Assembly (NCBI GenBank): GCA_013399695.1
Contig: VXAU01002498.1
Span: forward strand, 310,001-374,000
Length of the DNA stretch: 64,000 nt
DNA from: Formicarius rufipectus
Taxonomy: Eukaryota > Chordata > Aves > Passeriformes > Formicariidae
Direction: 5' to 3'
Position numbers and translations under genes: made by a program. Positions within the stretch are counted from its first letter, which is position 1; every line of letters starts with the position of its first letter. The notes under the pieces were generated by a model, which was not told the DNA's origin, made no database searches, and saw only the letters and a list, made by a program, of their open reading frames with translations. Of the stretch, positions 1 through 12,318 are shown in pieces.

Positions 1-1944
1 GGATGGTGATGGTAAACTTGAAGTGAGAATACAGTATAATTCATTGCTTTATGAGTTAGAAATAAGATCTGTGGACACATGGCCAGTTTTCCTGCCACAC
101 CACACACTTCTGGTTAATCTAGAGGTCAGAATCAGGACAGCAACACTGCCAGAGAGACACGGAATAAAGTTTGTTCTCAGGTCTTGATTCTGTGCCAGCC
201 TCTCGTGGGAGCACGGATATAACGGTGGACTTGGTGGAATTACAGCAATTCTCAACAATATTTACTGTTTATATTTATAGACAAATGTACTGTGAAAATC
301 CTTATTGACATAAAATCGTAATGAATGTCAGACTAAAATTTTTCATTTGTTCCTCACATTTCAAGTGCATCTCCAGAAATAAATGTGGTGAGATTGCCTC
401 CGACCTCTGTGAATGTTTGCTGTTGGAGACACCGTTTATTTTACTTTCACTGCTGGAAGATTTATTGTGAGAAATGTTTGCGAAAAGATTGATAGACCTC
501 ATTTCAGAAACACTTGTGGGGGACTCGGGCAGGTGATCTGCAGGTTCTTCCAGGCTTTTGTGTGAAATAACTGAGGGAGGACACCCAAAGCAGTGAGGAC
601 AGGAGGTTTCTGCAGGTTTTCAGCCATCTCTGAGCTGTGACTGCCTGTTCTCTCCAGTGTCGTGTAGGCGACAATCAGATGCCAGGGTAAACCCTGACTC
701 ATCTCCCTCTGATGCTCAGTGAGAGGAGAAAGCTCTGCCCCTGCCCTTTGGAGCCCGCTTAGTGTGCGAAGCAGAGGAACAGCAGTGGGCACTCCTTTGC
801 CTCCCGTGAACACACAGTCTGAAAAACGTGTCTGCCAGTGAGTCCTCGAGGTGACTCCTGCTGTGCTTTCACCCCTGCTTGTCTGAGACTCTCTGCAGGC
901 TGTGGTGGAGAGGGGAAAAGATGCTTCTGATTCTCCAGCACAGAGGGCTCTCACTGGAATTGCACAAGTAAATCCACAGTGTTGTGTCTAAACACTTCCT
1001 TGCACAGAAAGGGTCAGGGTCAGTATCAGGGACATCTGCCTAATCACTTCTCTACTATCTGAAAATTCTCAGCAAACTATTTTCAGTAACATCACCATGA
1101 TTAGAGTGCTAATAAAATACTCTAGAAGCTACTAAAATGACATTCAACTTAAGCTTAGCTTTGCTAATTATCAGTCTTATTCCTATGAATGAAAGATACA
1201 TTAGACTTTTTGTTAATCTCCTTTATCAGGCAATACCATGTACTAAACTGGAAAAGGAAAATTACCTTGGTTGGACAATATATGAAGCCAAAAAGAAAAC
1301 AAATCCCTGCAAAGTTCTCCCTGGCAGCTAATTTTCATGTGACTTCAGAGTATTGAAACATGGAAAGCAGAGGAGACCAGTGGTGAGAATTAGGATTCAG
1401 TCTCTTATTATTTGACCCCTGACAATCCTCAAGGAAAAGGACTGAGGAAATACATAATTCCATCACTGATTCCTTTAAGTGAACCAATTTTTAAAGTTTC
1501 TGGCTTTGGACTGTATTAAAACATCTGCATTTCTTGAGGAATGCTGTTCACTATAACTGCAGTTTATCAGCTTGCAATAGAATTTCCTTACATTTTAAAC
1601 ATTCAGAATTACTCTGGAGAACTCTGAGTCTAATGAAGGCTTATGTCTTTGGTATGAAAGGCTTACCAATGTAACAGCTTCCTGACTAAAGACTGTGTGC
1701 TTGGGAAATCAGGTAATGGGCTTCACTAAGTTTTCTGAGAGAGTCAAACAAATATTTTTTGTTTGAGGTACCAGCAGCTCCACCTACAAATAGATCCCTC
1801 TGTTCTGGACTCAGGAGCCACAGGCTGTGCCTTGCCAGCAGTATGGAAACAGGCTGGGCAGGGAGGGAATGGTTGCGGTGAAGGTGCCTCTAAATACTTT
1901 TGTGCGCAAGGGATTGTTTCTTCAGTGGTGCTGTAACATGATGC
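1..1944. other. Non-coding sequence, nothing recognised
   Basis: AT-rich sequence with a somewhat GC-richer patch around 500-950. A 151-codon open frame on the minus strand (499-954) has no domain, signal peptide or membrane segment I recognise, and no convincing splice sites bound it. I take it as a chance frame or part of an unrecognised old repeat. No promoter, RNA gene or simple repeat stands out. Confidence 0.6.
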
Positions 1945-2262
1945 CTGGGAGGCTGTGAGGCTCTTTACTGAGAGACACTGCCCACGGGAGCATGTGGTGA
2001 CAGGACAAGGGGCAATGGCTTCAAACTGAGAGCAGGTTTAGATCAGATATTAGGAAGAAATTCTTCCCTGTGAGGGTGGGCAGGCCCTGGCACAGGTTGC
2101 CCAGGGAAGCTGTGGCTGCTCCATCCCTGGAAGTGTCCAAGGCCAGGTTGGATGGGGCTTGAAGCAACCTGGGCTGGTGGAAGGTGTCCCTGCCCATGGC
2201 AGGGGGGTTGGAAATAAATGACCTTTAAGGTCCCTTCCGACCCAAGCCATTCCATGATGATA
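1945..2262 (+). mobile_element. CR1 LINE, 3' end fragment, sense
   Basis: This is a 5'-truncated CR1 non-LTR retrotransposon copy in the sense direction. Landmarks in order: GACAGGACAAGGGGCAATGG near 2000-2020, TATTAGGAAGAAATTCTTCC at 2048-2067, CAGGTTGCCCAGGGAAGCTG near 2094-2113, CCTGGAAGTGTCCAAGGCCA near 2126-2145, then GGTCCCTTCCGACCCAAGCC, ending in the short tail CCATGATGATAC. This order matches the 3' untranslated end of avian CR1. The copy lacks the reverse-transcriptase ORF and cannot move on its own. Open frames that cross it on the minus strand (2043-2309, 2050-2415) are shadows of the repeat. The left edge is approximate because CR1 copies truncate at variable points. Confidence 0.93.
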
Positions 2263-3789
2263 CGACTGCCTACAACAAGCAAAAGGATAATACACATTTG
2301 GCTGTTCATGCTGTGTTGAAGTGCATCCCATTTGCCTCCTGAACTTCCCTGGGCTTCTGCAAGGCAAGAGGAGTCCTACAGGGATGCAGATGGGATCTTC
2401 CCTACTGGAAGGCATAATAATGTCATTGTTTGTGATTAATCATGCAGTACCCTCGTGTCTGAGAAAGCAGTTTGGTGTCCTGCAAGCATTTTCTGTAGGG
2501 TAAATGTTGGCTTAAGATTTTTAGACATCTATTTCAAAACCAGTTTCAATAGAAAAACCCTGTTTTTTATGACTCTTAACCCATAATGTTAAAGTATCTT
2601 GGTATTTTCAGAAAGAACTTCAACAGGTGTCAGGTTGTCTTGCAGAAAACAGAATAATTCCTATCAGTATTTATTTCCCACCTACTTTTAATAAAAATGC
2701 TTTCATGTGGAAAACAAAATTATTCTCTTGAAATTTAACACCAGAAATATTTAAAGGGACTGGGGAGCAGGCAATTCTTCCTTAGTATCTTCTGTACAAC
2801 GAGGACATTTCCAGCATCACAGAGCACCTGATCATCCTGCTGTGGAGTGTGTGTGTTTGTGTAGCTGGGCTCGTGCACCCTCTCGTAATTACTGTGTTAT
2901 CCTCGTTCTCAAAACTGACTTGTTGATCTTGTGTGAGACTGGGCTGTGGGGACTTGTAAAAGTCACACATTTTCCAGAAGAAATTAGGTTTTGTTACACT
3001 TAACAGCTTTTGTGTGTGTGTGTGTTGATTAAATGGCACATTGCTTTTATGACAAAATCTCTTTGCATATAGCTTAAAGATAAGGTGGAAACTTGACATC
3101 ATTGCTTCAGCAGTGCCAAAATAAACGTCTGGTAAATTAGTACAAATAAAAATACTTGTGGTTTACTGTCTGTGGGGAAAATTGCTTTACACTTGAAAAT
3201 GTTGGAGCTGGCAATTTGGGAATGTTAATTTATTCTTGCTCATGTTCACAGTCTTTTAATTCTCAGGTGTTTAGCACATGTGAGTGTTTAAGCTCCCTTG
3301 AGATTAAAATGCCAGTCCTGCTTGGCCTCATAATAATTATTAGTGAGTCTGAGAATGTATCCAGTCAAACAGCCCATGGGTATTTGAAACCAGTTTGAAG
3401 CAGATGTAAGTTTGCCTTGTAGGAGGTGGCTCTGGATCCCTACAGGGCACATGTCTGGTTTTTCAGATGTGTACCCAGAGCACATGGGTCAGGGAACATC
3501 CCTTTGGGTGCCCTAAATCTGGGCTGCAGAGAGTTATGTAATTTCTCCTGCACCTGGATGGTGGCAAGGAAGTTCTGGGAATTTTGCTGCTTTAATAAGA
3601 CTGTCAGAGTTCAAGTTCAGCACCAGCTCCCATGAGTGAAATTACAGAATTAAGTGGTACTAGACTCAGTGTCCCCATGCAAGAGCTTTGGAAGTGCATG
3701 TATTAGTTACAGTCCTTCCTCTTGCTGTGTCTTTGGGACCCAGTTTTCCTGCTGTCTTCCATATCCTTTAAGCATAACTGCAGGAGAGC
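2263..3789. other. Non-coding spacer between CR1 pieces
   Basis: Mostly AT-rich sequence. It contains a short (TG)7 run at 3011-3024. Several open frames of 60-106 codons occur on both strands, but none has a recognisable domain or good splice boundaries. Confidence 0.6.
3011..3024. repeat. (TG)7 dinucleotide microsatellite
   Basis: Seven perfect TG units. It is short, a possible length-variable locus with no evident function. Confidence 0.9.
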
Positions 3790-4065
3790 TGCTTAGAGAT
3801 TGGGGTCTGACTCTGATTTCCTTTTATGACAAGGCAATCCATGCAGTTGATCAGGGGAAACCAGTTGATGTAGTTTTGGGGGGCTTTTAGTAAAGGTTTT
3901 GGTACTGGGTCTCCCAGGATCCTTCTGGACCAAATGTCCAGCCCACAGCTGGATAAACACATCATATGGTGGGTGAGCAGTTGGCTAACGGGTTGAGTAC
4001 AGAGAGTAAAATAGGGAATGGAGTAACATCAGACTGGCCACCTGTCACTAGTGGGGTTCCCTACT
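3790..4065 (+). mobile_element. Decayed CR1-type reverse transcriptase fragment, sense
   Basis: Translation on the plus strand gives a broken piece of the reverse-transcriptase domain of a CR1-family LINE ORF2. I read DWGLTLISFYDKAIHAVDQG from about 3798, then KPVDVV. After a frame change come ILLDQMSSPQLDKHI and WWVSSWLTG near 3917-3994, and after another change GVTSDWPPVTSGVP near 4020-4064. These correspond to the family stretch around the conserved LDFSKAFDTVSH and VTSGVPQGS motifs. In-frame stops appear at the degenerate LDFSK position (about 3888-3892) and after WLTG, and at least two frameshifts are needed, so it is non-functional. Neither the catalytic YADD-type box nor the endonuclease domain is present. 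The strong decay suggests an older insertion than the other CR1 copies here. Confidence 0.85.
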
Positions 4066-7000
4066 AGAGAGCACAACACCTACCCAGAAATCATAAAATA
4101 GTTTTGCAAAAATAGTCATTGCTTTGAAAGACTGAACTTTATCCATGTATTTTCTATTTGACACAGCATTTTCTCATCTTACTGGGAAAGGCAGATAACT
4201 CATCTGACTCTTGTCCCTTGCTCTGAAGTACTCCATCATGGCACATTTCTTGGGGGTTTTCATTTCTTTCTCTTTGGGAGAAATTAGAAATGACATTCAT
4301 ACAGAAAGCCTGTGGAGGGGACTGATGATGGATTCTGCACTGTTGAGAGCAGAAATAGGATGAGGGAAGCCCATGCAGTTTTCTGTGCTGTTGTATGGGC
4401 TGTTAAAACCTGTAATACCTCTGGGCAGATATTTTGGTGTCGAGGGAATCTGGAAAATTGCAGTTTATTGCTGTACCTCCCTCCTAAGTTACAGGCCTCT
4501 CTGAGGATGAAGAAACTACCTTTGTGTCAGGAAGCAAACTCTGCAGGTCTTAACCCTTCACTGCAGGAGCTGTGCTGGTCTGCATGTTCTGTGCAATTTC
4601 ATCAGTGAGTTTCCTGCCCCAAGAGCTAGTCATCCTTCGAAGCTGTCTTTTCCTCTCTTCCTAAGCCCAATTGGAGCTGTAGGTCTGTCATCCCATTCCC
4701 AGAATCTACAGTTCAGGAACAGCTTTCAGTTGCTGTTACTGCTCCTACAAAACAACGTTGATTCAAAGACATGTCGTCACCTCCTTTCTGAACCCACACT
4801 TAATGAGTGTTACTAAAGTCAGCAGCACTGCCTGAAGTGCTTCTGTGGAAACCAAGGCAAGAGTGTGGAACCTCTAGGCCAGAAAGTACTTTGTATATTC
4901 ACTGCTAGAAGTCATGGAGCTCAGGTTACACCGTTGCTGATTTTGTCCACAGCTAAGAGAAAGAAATAAATCATGAAAGAAGCTGTTAAGGATTAGTTTT
5001 GAGAAAGGTCAGCTCCTCAGCATTTTCTGGATTCCAGAAGTACTTGTTCATTCAGTTGCAATGCTGTTGGCAGTGTAAAATATGGATTTGGACTTGATGG
5101 GGAGGGGGTAATCTATTAATCAGCACTTCATCATCTACAACTGCTTATCTTCTCTTTTCTGTAATTCCTCTTATTAGTTGGACATTGGCATTGTCTGCAT
5201 AATTCATCCCATCCATCAGCAGGGATGAATGAAGTACACAGCAATATATCAGTTTGACTAAGCTCAATAAAGCAAAAGAGAAGCAGAAAATTATTGCAAT
5301 AATCTTAAATCTTTAATGAGAGTGGAGTTAAATAGAAATAATTTTCTTTACTCATTACTATAGTAATAGGCCTGTGGTAGCACATAGTTCTAATGGGACA
5401 TAGGAAGTTTCTTCTTATTCTATTAGAAAAAAAAATATTTATTTTTTAACCCTTGGGACAAATGGTTTAATAGCAGAGTTCAAATAGATCTTGGAGAATA
5501 CTTCTCCTGAACTTTATATTAAAAAATTAACTGAGCTTCTGAAGGAATTAACTTCACTCCAACTGTGCCTCTTTCCTGTGTGTTTGACGACCAAAAAAAG
5601 AGTATGTCAAGTTTTCAAAGAGAGAGATTCAGCTGCTCCAAAGAATGAATGGCACTCATTTTTGTCTTGGTTAAAAATACTTGCAGATGTTTCATTAATA
5701 AACTGTAGTGTCCTCCTATGAGAAGGAATTAAATTTGATGGGAATGCAGGAAATGTTCTTGCTGCTCTTTGCACGGAAGTTTTCCCAGCTTTGGCAGAAC
5801 TGGATGATGCACGAGGCTTATTAAACTTGTCTGACAAATGTTCTGAGGATCCTGCAGCCATCTGGAAAGTGCTGCCCCAGGGCTGCAGGGACTGAGCTGA
5901 GCCCTCCCAGCACATTTGCCCCGGGACTAGGGATTGAATTAGCCTGGACCTTAAAGCATAAACAGAGCTGCTCTTCCTCTCCTTCCAGATGTAAGACCAG
6001 GCAAAATGAGGGATGGGAGGAGGCAAAGGAGGGAGGGATGAAGGAGGTGATGTGAGAATTGCAATCTGGAGAGGCTGGAGTAGACTGGATAGGGGACTCA
6101 AGCTGTTGTGGTGTGAGGAAGGGCAGACCCAGGTGGTGAGTGGGACACAGAGGTGGAAACAGGAACCCTGGGGAAGACTGGTAAGTGGGTGAGGCAGAGC
6201 ACGGAGCAGAGGCACAAGAGAAGACAATGATGGAAGACCCTGTGGGGGGCAAGCTGAATGGAGGAGGCACATGAGCAAGAACATGTGTTACCCCCACCAG
6301 AACTGAAGCACAGATTCCTCTGCTGTCAGTGTTAAGGCTTTCCCAGGAGGTTTGCAGGGATTTGCTAAGTTTATATCCCATTACTTTAAACAATTCTATG
6401 CTGAGTATTCAGTTCTGCTTATTAAACTTTGAGGCAAACATTAATGTAAGACTGAATTAGGAAATATTAGAGGGAGCTGAAGAAACAGTTTCAGATGAAT
6501 TCATTGGTTTTCTCCATTTCTTTTAGTTTAGGACATTCCTGCAAAGAAACTATAAGGTTGAGGTTTTGAGACTTGACAAGTTCAGAAGTGTTGGAATTAC
6601 CTGTACAATGATGGATGGTGCTACACAGCGGAGCACAGTAATGTTTTGGCAGCCCATTTGCCAAATCTTGCAAAGACTGACTCAGAACACACTGCCTCGG
6701 TGAGAAACTTCCAGTTTCAGAGCAGTCCATGCAATGAAAAACACGCCCTTTTTGGTGCAAAGGCTATAATATGAAGTAATTGCTTTTAATTAAATTGTTC
6801 TGAGTGCGATTGAATTTTGCAACTTCAAAGCTTGTGTAATTGATGTTTTTGTTGCTTTATACATATTTCTATAATCCCAAGAATTCTGGTCACGTTGTAG
6901 ATAAGTGGTGGTCATAAAAGTAATTTATGGATTAACATGGATTAAAGGGAGGTTCTTTCAAAGGAATATTACAGCAGTAGGAATGATAGGCCTAAATGGT

Positions 7001-8681
7001 GTTTGTTGTAAAGTTTCTAAAACCTGCACTTTCTGCTGTGGATTAGACTTACAATCAAAGCTCTGATTTAAATTTTCCTTAATAACTTTATGTGGTAACT
7101 TCTCATTTCTGTGCCCTCTAAATTACTTTGTCTATTCCAGATAAATTGATCTCATGAAGAGTGAAAGGACATCTTTTTTGAAGCATCAAATCTTTCTTGC
7201 TGGAATCTAGATTATCTTCACATTATGAGGTTAATAAATGTTGTCCCTCTCTCCCTTCTGAGGCCTTTTAAGGAGAGAACGGACTGAACACTTTGAGGTT
7301 TAGGGCATTTATGTGTAATGAGGGGCCCTGAAAAATGAATTGCATCTTTATATTTAGGGGCTGACACTTTATGTTTGGGAGGAGCACCTTTGGAAGGTTT
7401 TGTTGTTGTTGCTGTTTCTGCTCTTTTTCTGTTATTTGAAGAAATCCATTTGGGACTTTCAAGGCTGTTCTCTCAGACTTTCTGTGTGTAGGAAGATATT
7501 CAGCTCTTTGCTTCAGGCTCCAAATAGTGTATTAATGAAATGAATAGTTTTAAAGCACCAGTCTAAACATTATTATAGAAGAATGTGTTACTGAGATTGT
7601 AACCTCGAGTTGTACAGTAACTGTAGAGATATCATTCCCCAGGGAAAGCTCCCAGCAGTATGGAAGGATGGAGAGTAATCCAGCAGCCCAGCCCAGACGT
7701 GTAGTGCAGGTACATACAAGATAGACAGTAAAATGGCAGAAACACTGATGTACAGATTTCAGAAGCAATATCATCTCTTTGTGCTCTTGAAGAAGCCTCA
7801 GGAAAAACTGGGAGATGTTCTTTTTAAGTGCTCAAGATGTCTGCTGATGACAGCTATGATTCCAGAAAAAGACGAGTTTTCAATTTAAACTGTAGCTATT
7901 CAACCTATAGAACACCATTCCTTATGTCTACAAGCTATTCTCAAGCACAGCTTATTTTTATTTAGGATGCACTACAAGTGTTTGGACCCAAGAATGAGGT
8001 TTATCCAGTGACAAATATGTAAATGTCAATGTGCAAAAAAACCCATAAACCCCTCAAAGAATCTACATTTTAAAGGGTTTTATGGAAATATTGACACTGT
8101 ATTTGTTGAAAAAGTATCATTTCCATGAAAGCAACATTTGAAATACCTTTGATTTGCATGAATAAGAACAAATTTTTCCTCTGTGACTGTTCTTTTGAAG
8201 AAATCCAACCAAAGTACTTGTGACTTTGCCTGAAAGCTATAGTTAGCACTAATTTAGCTAAAAGTATGTAACAAAGAATATTTTATCCAGCTGTAAGTGT
8301 GTGATGAATTGGTGGGAATATATAGCCATTTGTTATGCTTATATGGCAGTTCATAGCTGTAATAATCCTGAATAGCTTCACTCTTGTCTGTGAATTAGGC
8401 AATATTAATATCCATTTTTGTCAATGAAGATTGAGAGACAGGGAGCAAGAGAGCTCTTACCATCTGCTCTTAATGGAGGCTTAACCTTCCATCTCTCTCT
8501 GCCCATGCAGATAAACTTCTTAGAAAACTTTGGAAGTACTTTATTTTTAAAGTTCAGGTGTCTGCTAGAACCACATTGTCACAGTTTTGAACTTTTGAAC
8601 AGAATACCTCTGTTTAGGATGGAACTTAGAGGTAGGGCAGAACCAGTGTGCTACAGGGTCTCCCAGGTATTGTCCAAAATC
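4066..8681. other. Non-coding sequence with purine-rich tract
   Basis: AT-rich sequence without recognisable genes. On the plus strand 5997-6053 is strongly purine-rich (repeated GGGA, GGAGG and AAAGGAGGG). This leaves a 225-codon minus-strand frame (5607-6284) free of stops and rich in Ser, Pro and Leu, which is the expected product of a pyrimidine-rich strand rather than a protein family. An overlapping 190-codon frame (5821-6393) has the same explanation. I see no splice sites, RNA genes or repeats that I can name. Confidence 0.55.
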
Positions 8682-9510
8682 ATAGAATCACAGAAGGGTT
8701 TGGGTTGGAAGGGACCTTAAAGATCATTGACTTCCAACCTCCCTGCCATGGGCAGGGACACCTTCCACCAAGCCCAGGCTGCTCACAGCTCCATCCAACC
8801 TGGCCTTGAACACTTCCAGGGATGGAGCAGCCACAGCTTCCTTGGGCAACCTGTACCAGGGCCTGCCCACCCTCACAGGGAAGAATTTCTCCCTGATATC
8901 CAATCTGAACCTACTCTCTGTCAGTTTGAAGCCATTCCCCCTTGTCCTGTGAGTCCTCCATGACCTTGGAAAAGAGCCTTTCTCGTTGGTTCCTTCAGGC
9001 ACTGCAGGGCCACAATTATGTTACCACAAAGCCTTTTCCAGAGTGAACAATCCCAACTCCTCAGCTTTTCCTTCCAGCAGAGCTGCTCCAGCCCTCTGAC
9101 CATCTTGGTGCCTCCTCTGGACTTGCTGCAGCAGCTCCATGTCCTTCCTGCTGTTCCCCAGGGCTGAAGCAGCTTTGCAGGTGGGGTCTCACCTGAGGGG
9201 GCAGAGGGGCAGAATCCCCCCCTGTGCTGCTGCCCACGCCGTGGGATCAGCCCAGGACGTGGAGGGGCTTCTGGGCAGGGTCATGTCCAGCCTCCCCCCA
9301 CCAGCACCCCCAAGTCCTTCTCCCCAGGGCTGCTCTCTACCTGTTCATCCCACCCTGGACTGATATCAGGGGTTGCCCCAACCCAGATGCAGCACTTTGT
9401 GCTTGGTGTTGTTAAACCGCATGAGATTCCCATGAGCCATGAGTGGGAAGGCACCCACTGCTGCAGCTGAATTAGTGCCTGCTTTGTTTTGCTTTTGTCC
9501 AGTGCAATCA
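8682..9510 (-). mobile_element. CR1 LINE, 3' part with ORF2 C-terminus, antisense
   Basis: An antisense CR1 copy of about 0.8 kb. Its 3' end lies at 8682, where the plus strand reads ATCATAGAATCACAGAAGGG followed by TTGGAAGGGACCTTAAAGAT, the reverse complement of the usual CR1 tail. The 3' UTR landmarks follow in reverse order up to about 8950. Further on, the minus strand encodes pieces of the ORF2 C-terminal region: EKDLGVLVGG near 9290-9320 and, in another frame, NLMRFNNTKHKVLHLGWGNP near 9370-9428. These match the conserved C-terminal part of CR1 ORF2, downstream of the reverse-transcriptase core. Frame changes and stops make it a pseudogene. The 5' limit near 9510 is approximate. Open frames on the plus strand (8727-8963, 9139-9363, 9224-9415) are shadows. 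Confidence 0.92.
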
Positions 9511-12265
9511 ATCCCTCTGTGACCACAGGACCCTGGATGAAGCAGCACACGTGGGGCTTTGCTATGGCCATGTCTGTATGAAGATCTACCACACCTGGGC
9601 TCCAGTGTCTGGCTACCTAAGCTGTAAAGCCTGAGCTTCGGGGATTTGCCTGAAGTTACCCAACAGTTGTATTGTGGAGCAAATACTTCAAACTGATCTC
9701 TCCAAATCTAGTACCTTCCCATTCACTGTCAATACACTGATTAGGAGCTGTCTGAGGCAATAAGTCAGTGCTTGTAGCTCTGTTAAAGCTGTAGGAGTGT
9801 GGTGCCCCCTCCCAGGCACTTTGCAGAGCAGAGGAGCAGTGTGGGAGCTGCAGCTGTGCCGTTTCCAGCCCCGTGCCAAGCACTTTTACCTCTCACCTCT
9901 GAGGTCTTATGGGCTAAAGACAGGAATTGGAAAGAGATTTTTTTCTCTAGCTGCTTCTTCATATCCTTTTTTTACGTATGAAAAAGTGGTGATTTATGTA
10001 GAAAAAATACCCTTGGCAGAAGGTAGCTCTCCTATCTTTGAATCCAGTTTCTGATAACACTGTCTTATCTTAATATTAAAGAGGACTCATAATCTTACCA
10101 CAGTGACTGTACCCTTTTCAAATCTATCAGTTTTTTTATAGGTGCTTTTCTTTCATTTCTGATATTGTTGTTAACACATTTTTATTAAGGAATCTATAGA
10201 GCTCACATCAGGCTATTTCACAATAGGTATTCCTAATCTTCTCCATAAAATTCACTCAGTGCATGTTTATCTTCTGGTAATTCGAACCTGTTTTCCTCTT
10301 CCAACTGTCTGCTTTCTGAATTATCATAATCTTGATTCAAATCTACCTGGTTATCAGTTGACACAAACAGGTTTATTAAGGTGTCTTAGTCTCTCTGTCT
10401 GACAGATCTCATATTTAGTAATGCATTTTACTCCTACCTTATTGATCAAAAAATCCTTTTGAATAATTCATCTTTTTCTGCTAGTTTTCAGAGCTTGTTG
10501 CTCAATTGATTTAATAGTTCATTTTACATTGCAGTATTTGTAACCAGAATGTCTTATGTTCTAATGTAGTTGTAAGGAATACCTCAAAATTCCCTTCTAA
10601 GCAAATCAGTATTTTCTAAGTAATAAATATGTCTATCAGAGTTGCTGTAAGTGAATTTTCCTTCTGAAGGTTTCTGCGACTCTGTTGTGAAGTGTTTTTA
10701 CTTCCTTTTAAGTATCTGGAAAACATCTACACCTTTTAAGACATGGGAGTTTTAGGCCTGTGATTTCCCAATCACCAGCAAGTATTTTGAGAAGAAACTG
10801 AAATACCTACATCATCTGCAGCATCTGTATTGTTTACAAATATGCTGATTAAAAAAAAAAAAAAAAAAAAAGCCAGGAATGGATCTCACCTGGACAAACT
10901 AGAGATAAATAGCCAGTCTTCTGTAGTCATTCTGAGCTATGCCTTTTTGTTCCTTGTTCCCAGAAGAGTCTGCTTTTGCTTATTGTACTTGGTAAAATTG
11001 CCAGAAAGTGTGAATTTGTTTGCATATGTTTATGCGTCTTTTACGCTACAGAACAGCAAAGGAGGATAAAATATCCTGAAGGTTGTTTCAGTAAAGACTG
11101 TGGGTTTTTAAAGTGAATTATGCCCTGGTGCCCTCAAATCACAAAATATGATTGCATTGTTGTCACCCCAGTGAGAGTTTCAAGCAGAAATTCAGGGGTC
11201 AGATGTCAGATGTAACTCTGGAGCTGTGTTGTAACTTCAGACCTGTTTTCCTTGGCTCCAGCCCCACAGCTGTGTTAAGGTACATGTGCACAAAGGAAAT
11301 GCACTCAGATGTTTTGAGTTCCTGTAACACGCTCAGCTTTCCTGAAGAGTGCAGGCTGGGTGCTCAGGCACAGCAGAATTCCTCCTTCCTTCTCTTGGAG
11401 CTCCTCTCTGTGGGCTGGAACAGCTGCCTTTTGTCCCACAGCACTTTGTGGTGAGCACTGAGGGCAGCGAGAGGCAGCAGAGCACACAGGGACTTGGAAT
11501 CTCCTGGGATTCCTTCTGCATTGTGTCTCCATCCTCTGCCTCCACTCCCAGGGTGGGAAATGTGGCCTTGGGGCCTCAGTAACAAGCTTTCCCATTCCTT
11601 AGACTTCGTCCTGACTCGGTATTTGTCTCATTATGAATGTGTTAGGCTCACAAAAGTCTTTGTCATACCTGCTGGCATGATGAGGGACCTGGAGAATTAA
11701 GCCTTCTACATAAGATCTCCTAGTGAGAAACAGTTTCCCTTCTCCATCTTAGGCATCTGCAGGTGGTGGTTTGTGTTTCTTTTCAAGCCCTCTCGAGTGA
11801 TGTAAATTGGTATGGCTGACAAAACACCAGTAGATCAGGATGTCTTACCCTAAAAAGCCTCATGTTGGGTGCTCTGATGTGACACAGAGTTTCCCAGGGA
11901 TTAAAAAAGGGTCTTTGTATATTAGTGAGTCTAATTTAGTATATAAGCAGTTGTGTGGGTATATACTGTACTTTATAAGATACAGCAAAGGTAGAATGGG
12001 AGTGGTTGTGGTTGCTCTCTATAAAGTGACCAAATGAAAGGTAGAAATGTTGTTTGAGTTAAAGAGCAGTATTGGCACCAGAACTGGAATAAACTTTCTG
12101 CTAATAAATTTAATTTGGTAATGAGAAGGCTGCTAAACACTGGAGTGGTGAGATTTTGGGCCAGTTTCCATTTAGAGTAGGTGGGACAAGAAACCAAATT
12201 ATTTCTAAGATGGAACTTGCTCCTTTAAGAAGGTTTAATATTGTTTGGTTGCCTGTGATAGCAGG
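9511..12265. other. Non-coding sequence with a poly-A run
   Basis: AT-rich sequence with one A21 homopolymer at 10851-10871 and a GC-richer patch at about 11150-11590. That patch has overlapping open frames on both strands (11152-11454 plus, 11305-11595 minus). The frames overlap in several phases and none resembles a known domain, so base composition explains them best. Confidence 0.55.
10851..10871. repeat. Poly-A run (21 A)
   Basis: Uninterrupted A homopolymer. It could be the tail of an old retroposed sequence, but I recognise no retrogene or SINE body upstream. The homopolymer length is likely to be uncertain in the assembly. Confidence 0.85.
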
Positions 12266-12318
12266 GAATTGCATTTGATGACCCAGGAGGTCCCTTCCAG
12301 TCTTGCTTCCTATGAATA
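12266..12318 (+). mobile_element. Probable CR1 3' tail remnant, sense
   Basis: The stretch GATGACCCAGGAGGTCCCTT, followed by CCAGTCTTGCTTCCTATGAA, resembles the last about 50 bases of CR1 (GATGATCT..GGAGGTCCCTTCCAACC..TTCTATGATT). Nothing upstream aligns clearly to CR1, so this is a very short, diverged insertion or a 3' remnant. I rate it lower because of its small size. Confidence 0.6.

Noticed and set aside
499..954. 151-codon minus-strand frame
   Set aside because: No domain recognised, a second frame overlaps it on the same strand, and the patch is GC-richer than its flanks. Chance is sufficient.
2043..2415. Two minus-strand frames of 88 and 121 codons
   Set aside because: They lie on the antisense strand of the sense CR1 fragment and are shadows of it.
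5607..6284. 225-codon minus-strand frame rich in Ser, Pro and Leu
   Set aside because: A pyrimidine-rich strand lacks stop codons and gives this composition. No domain and no splice signals.
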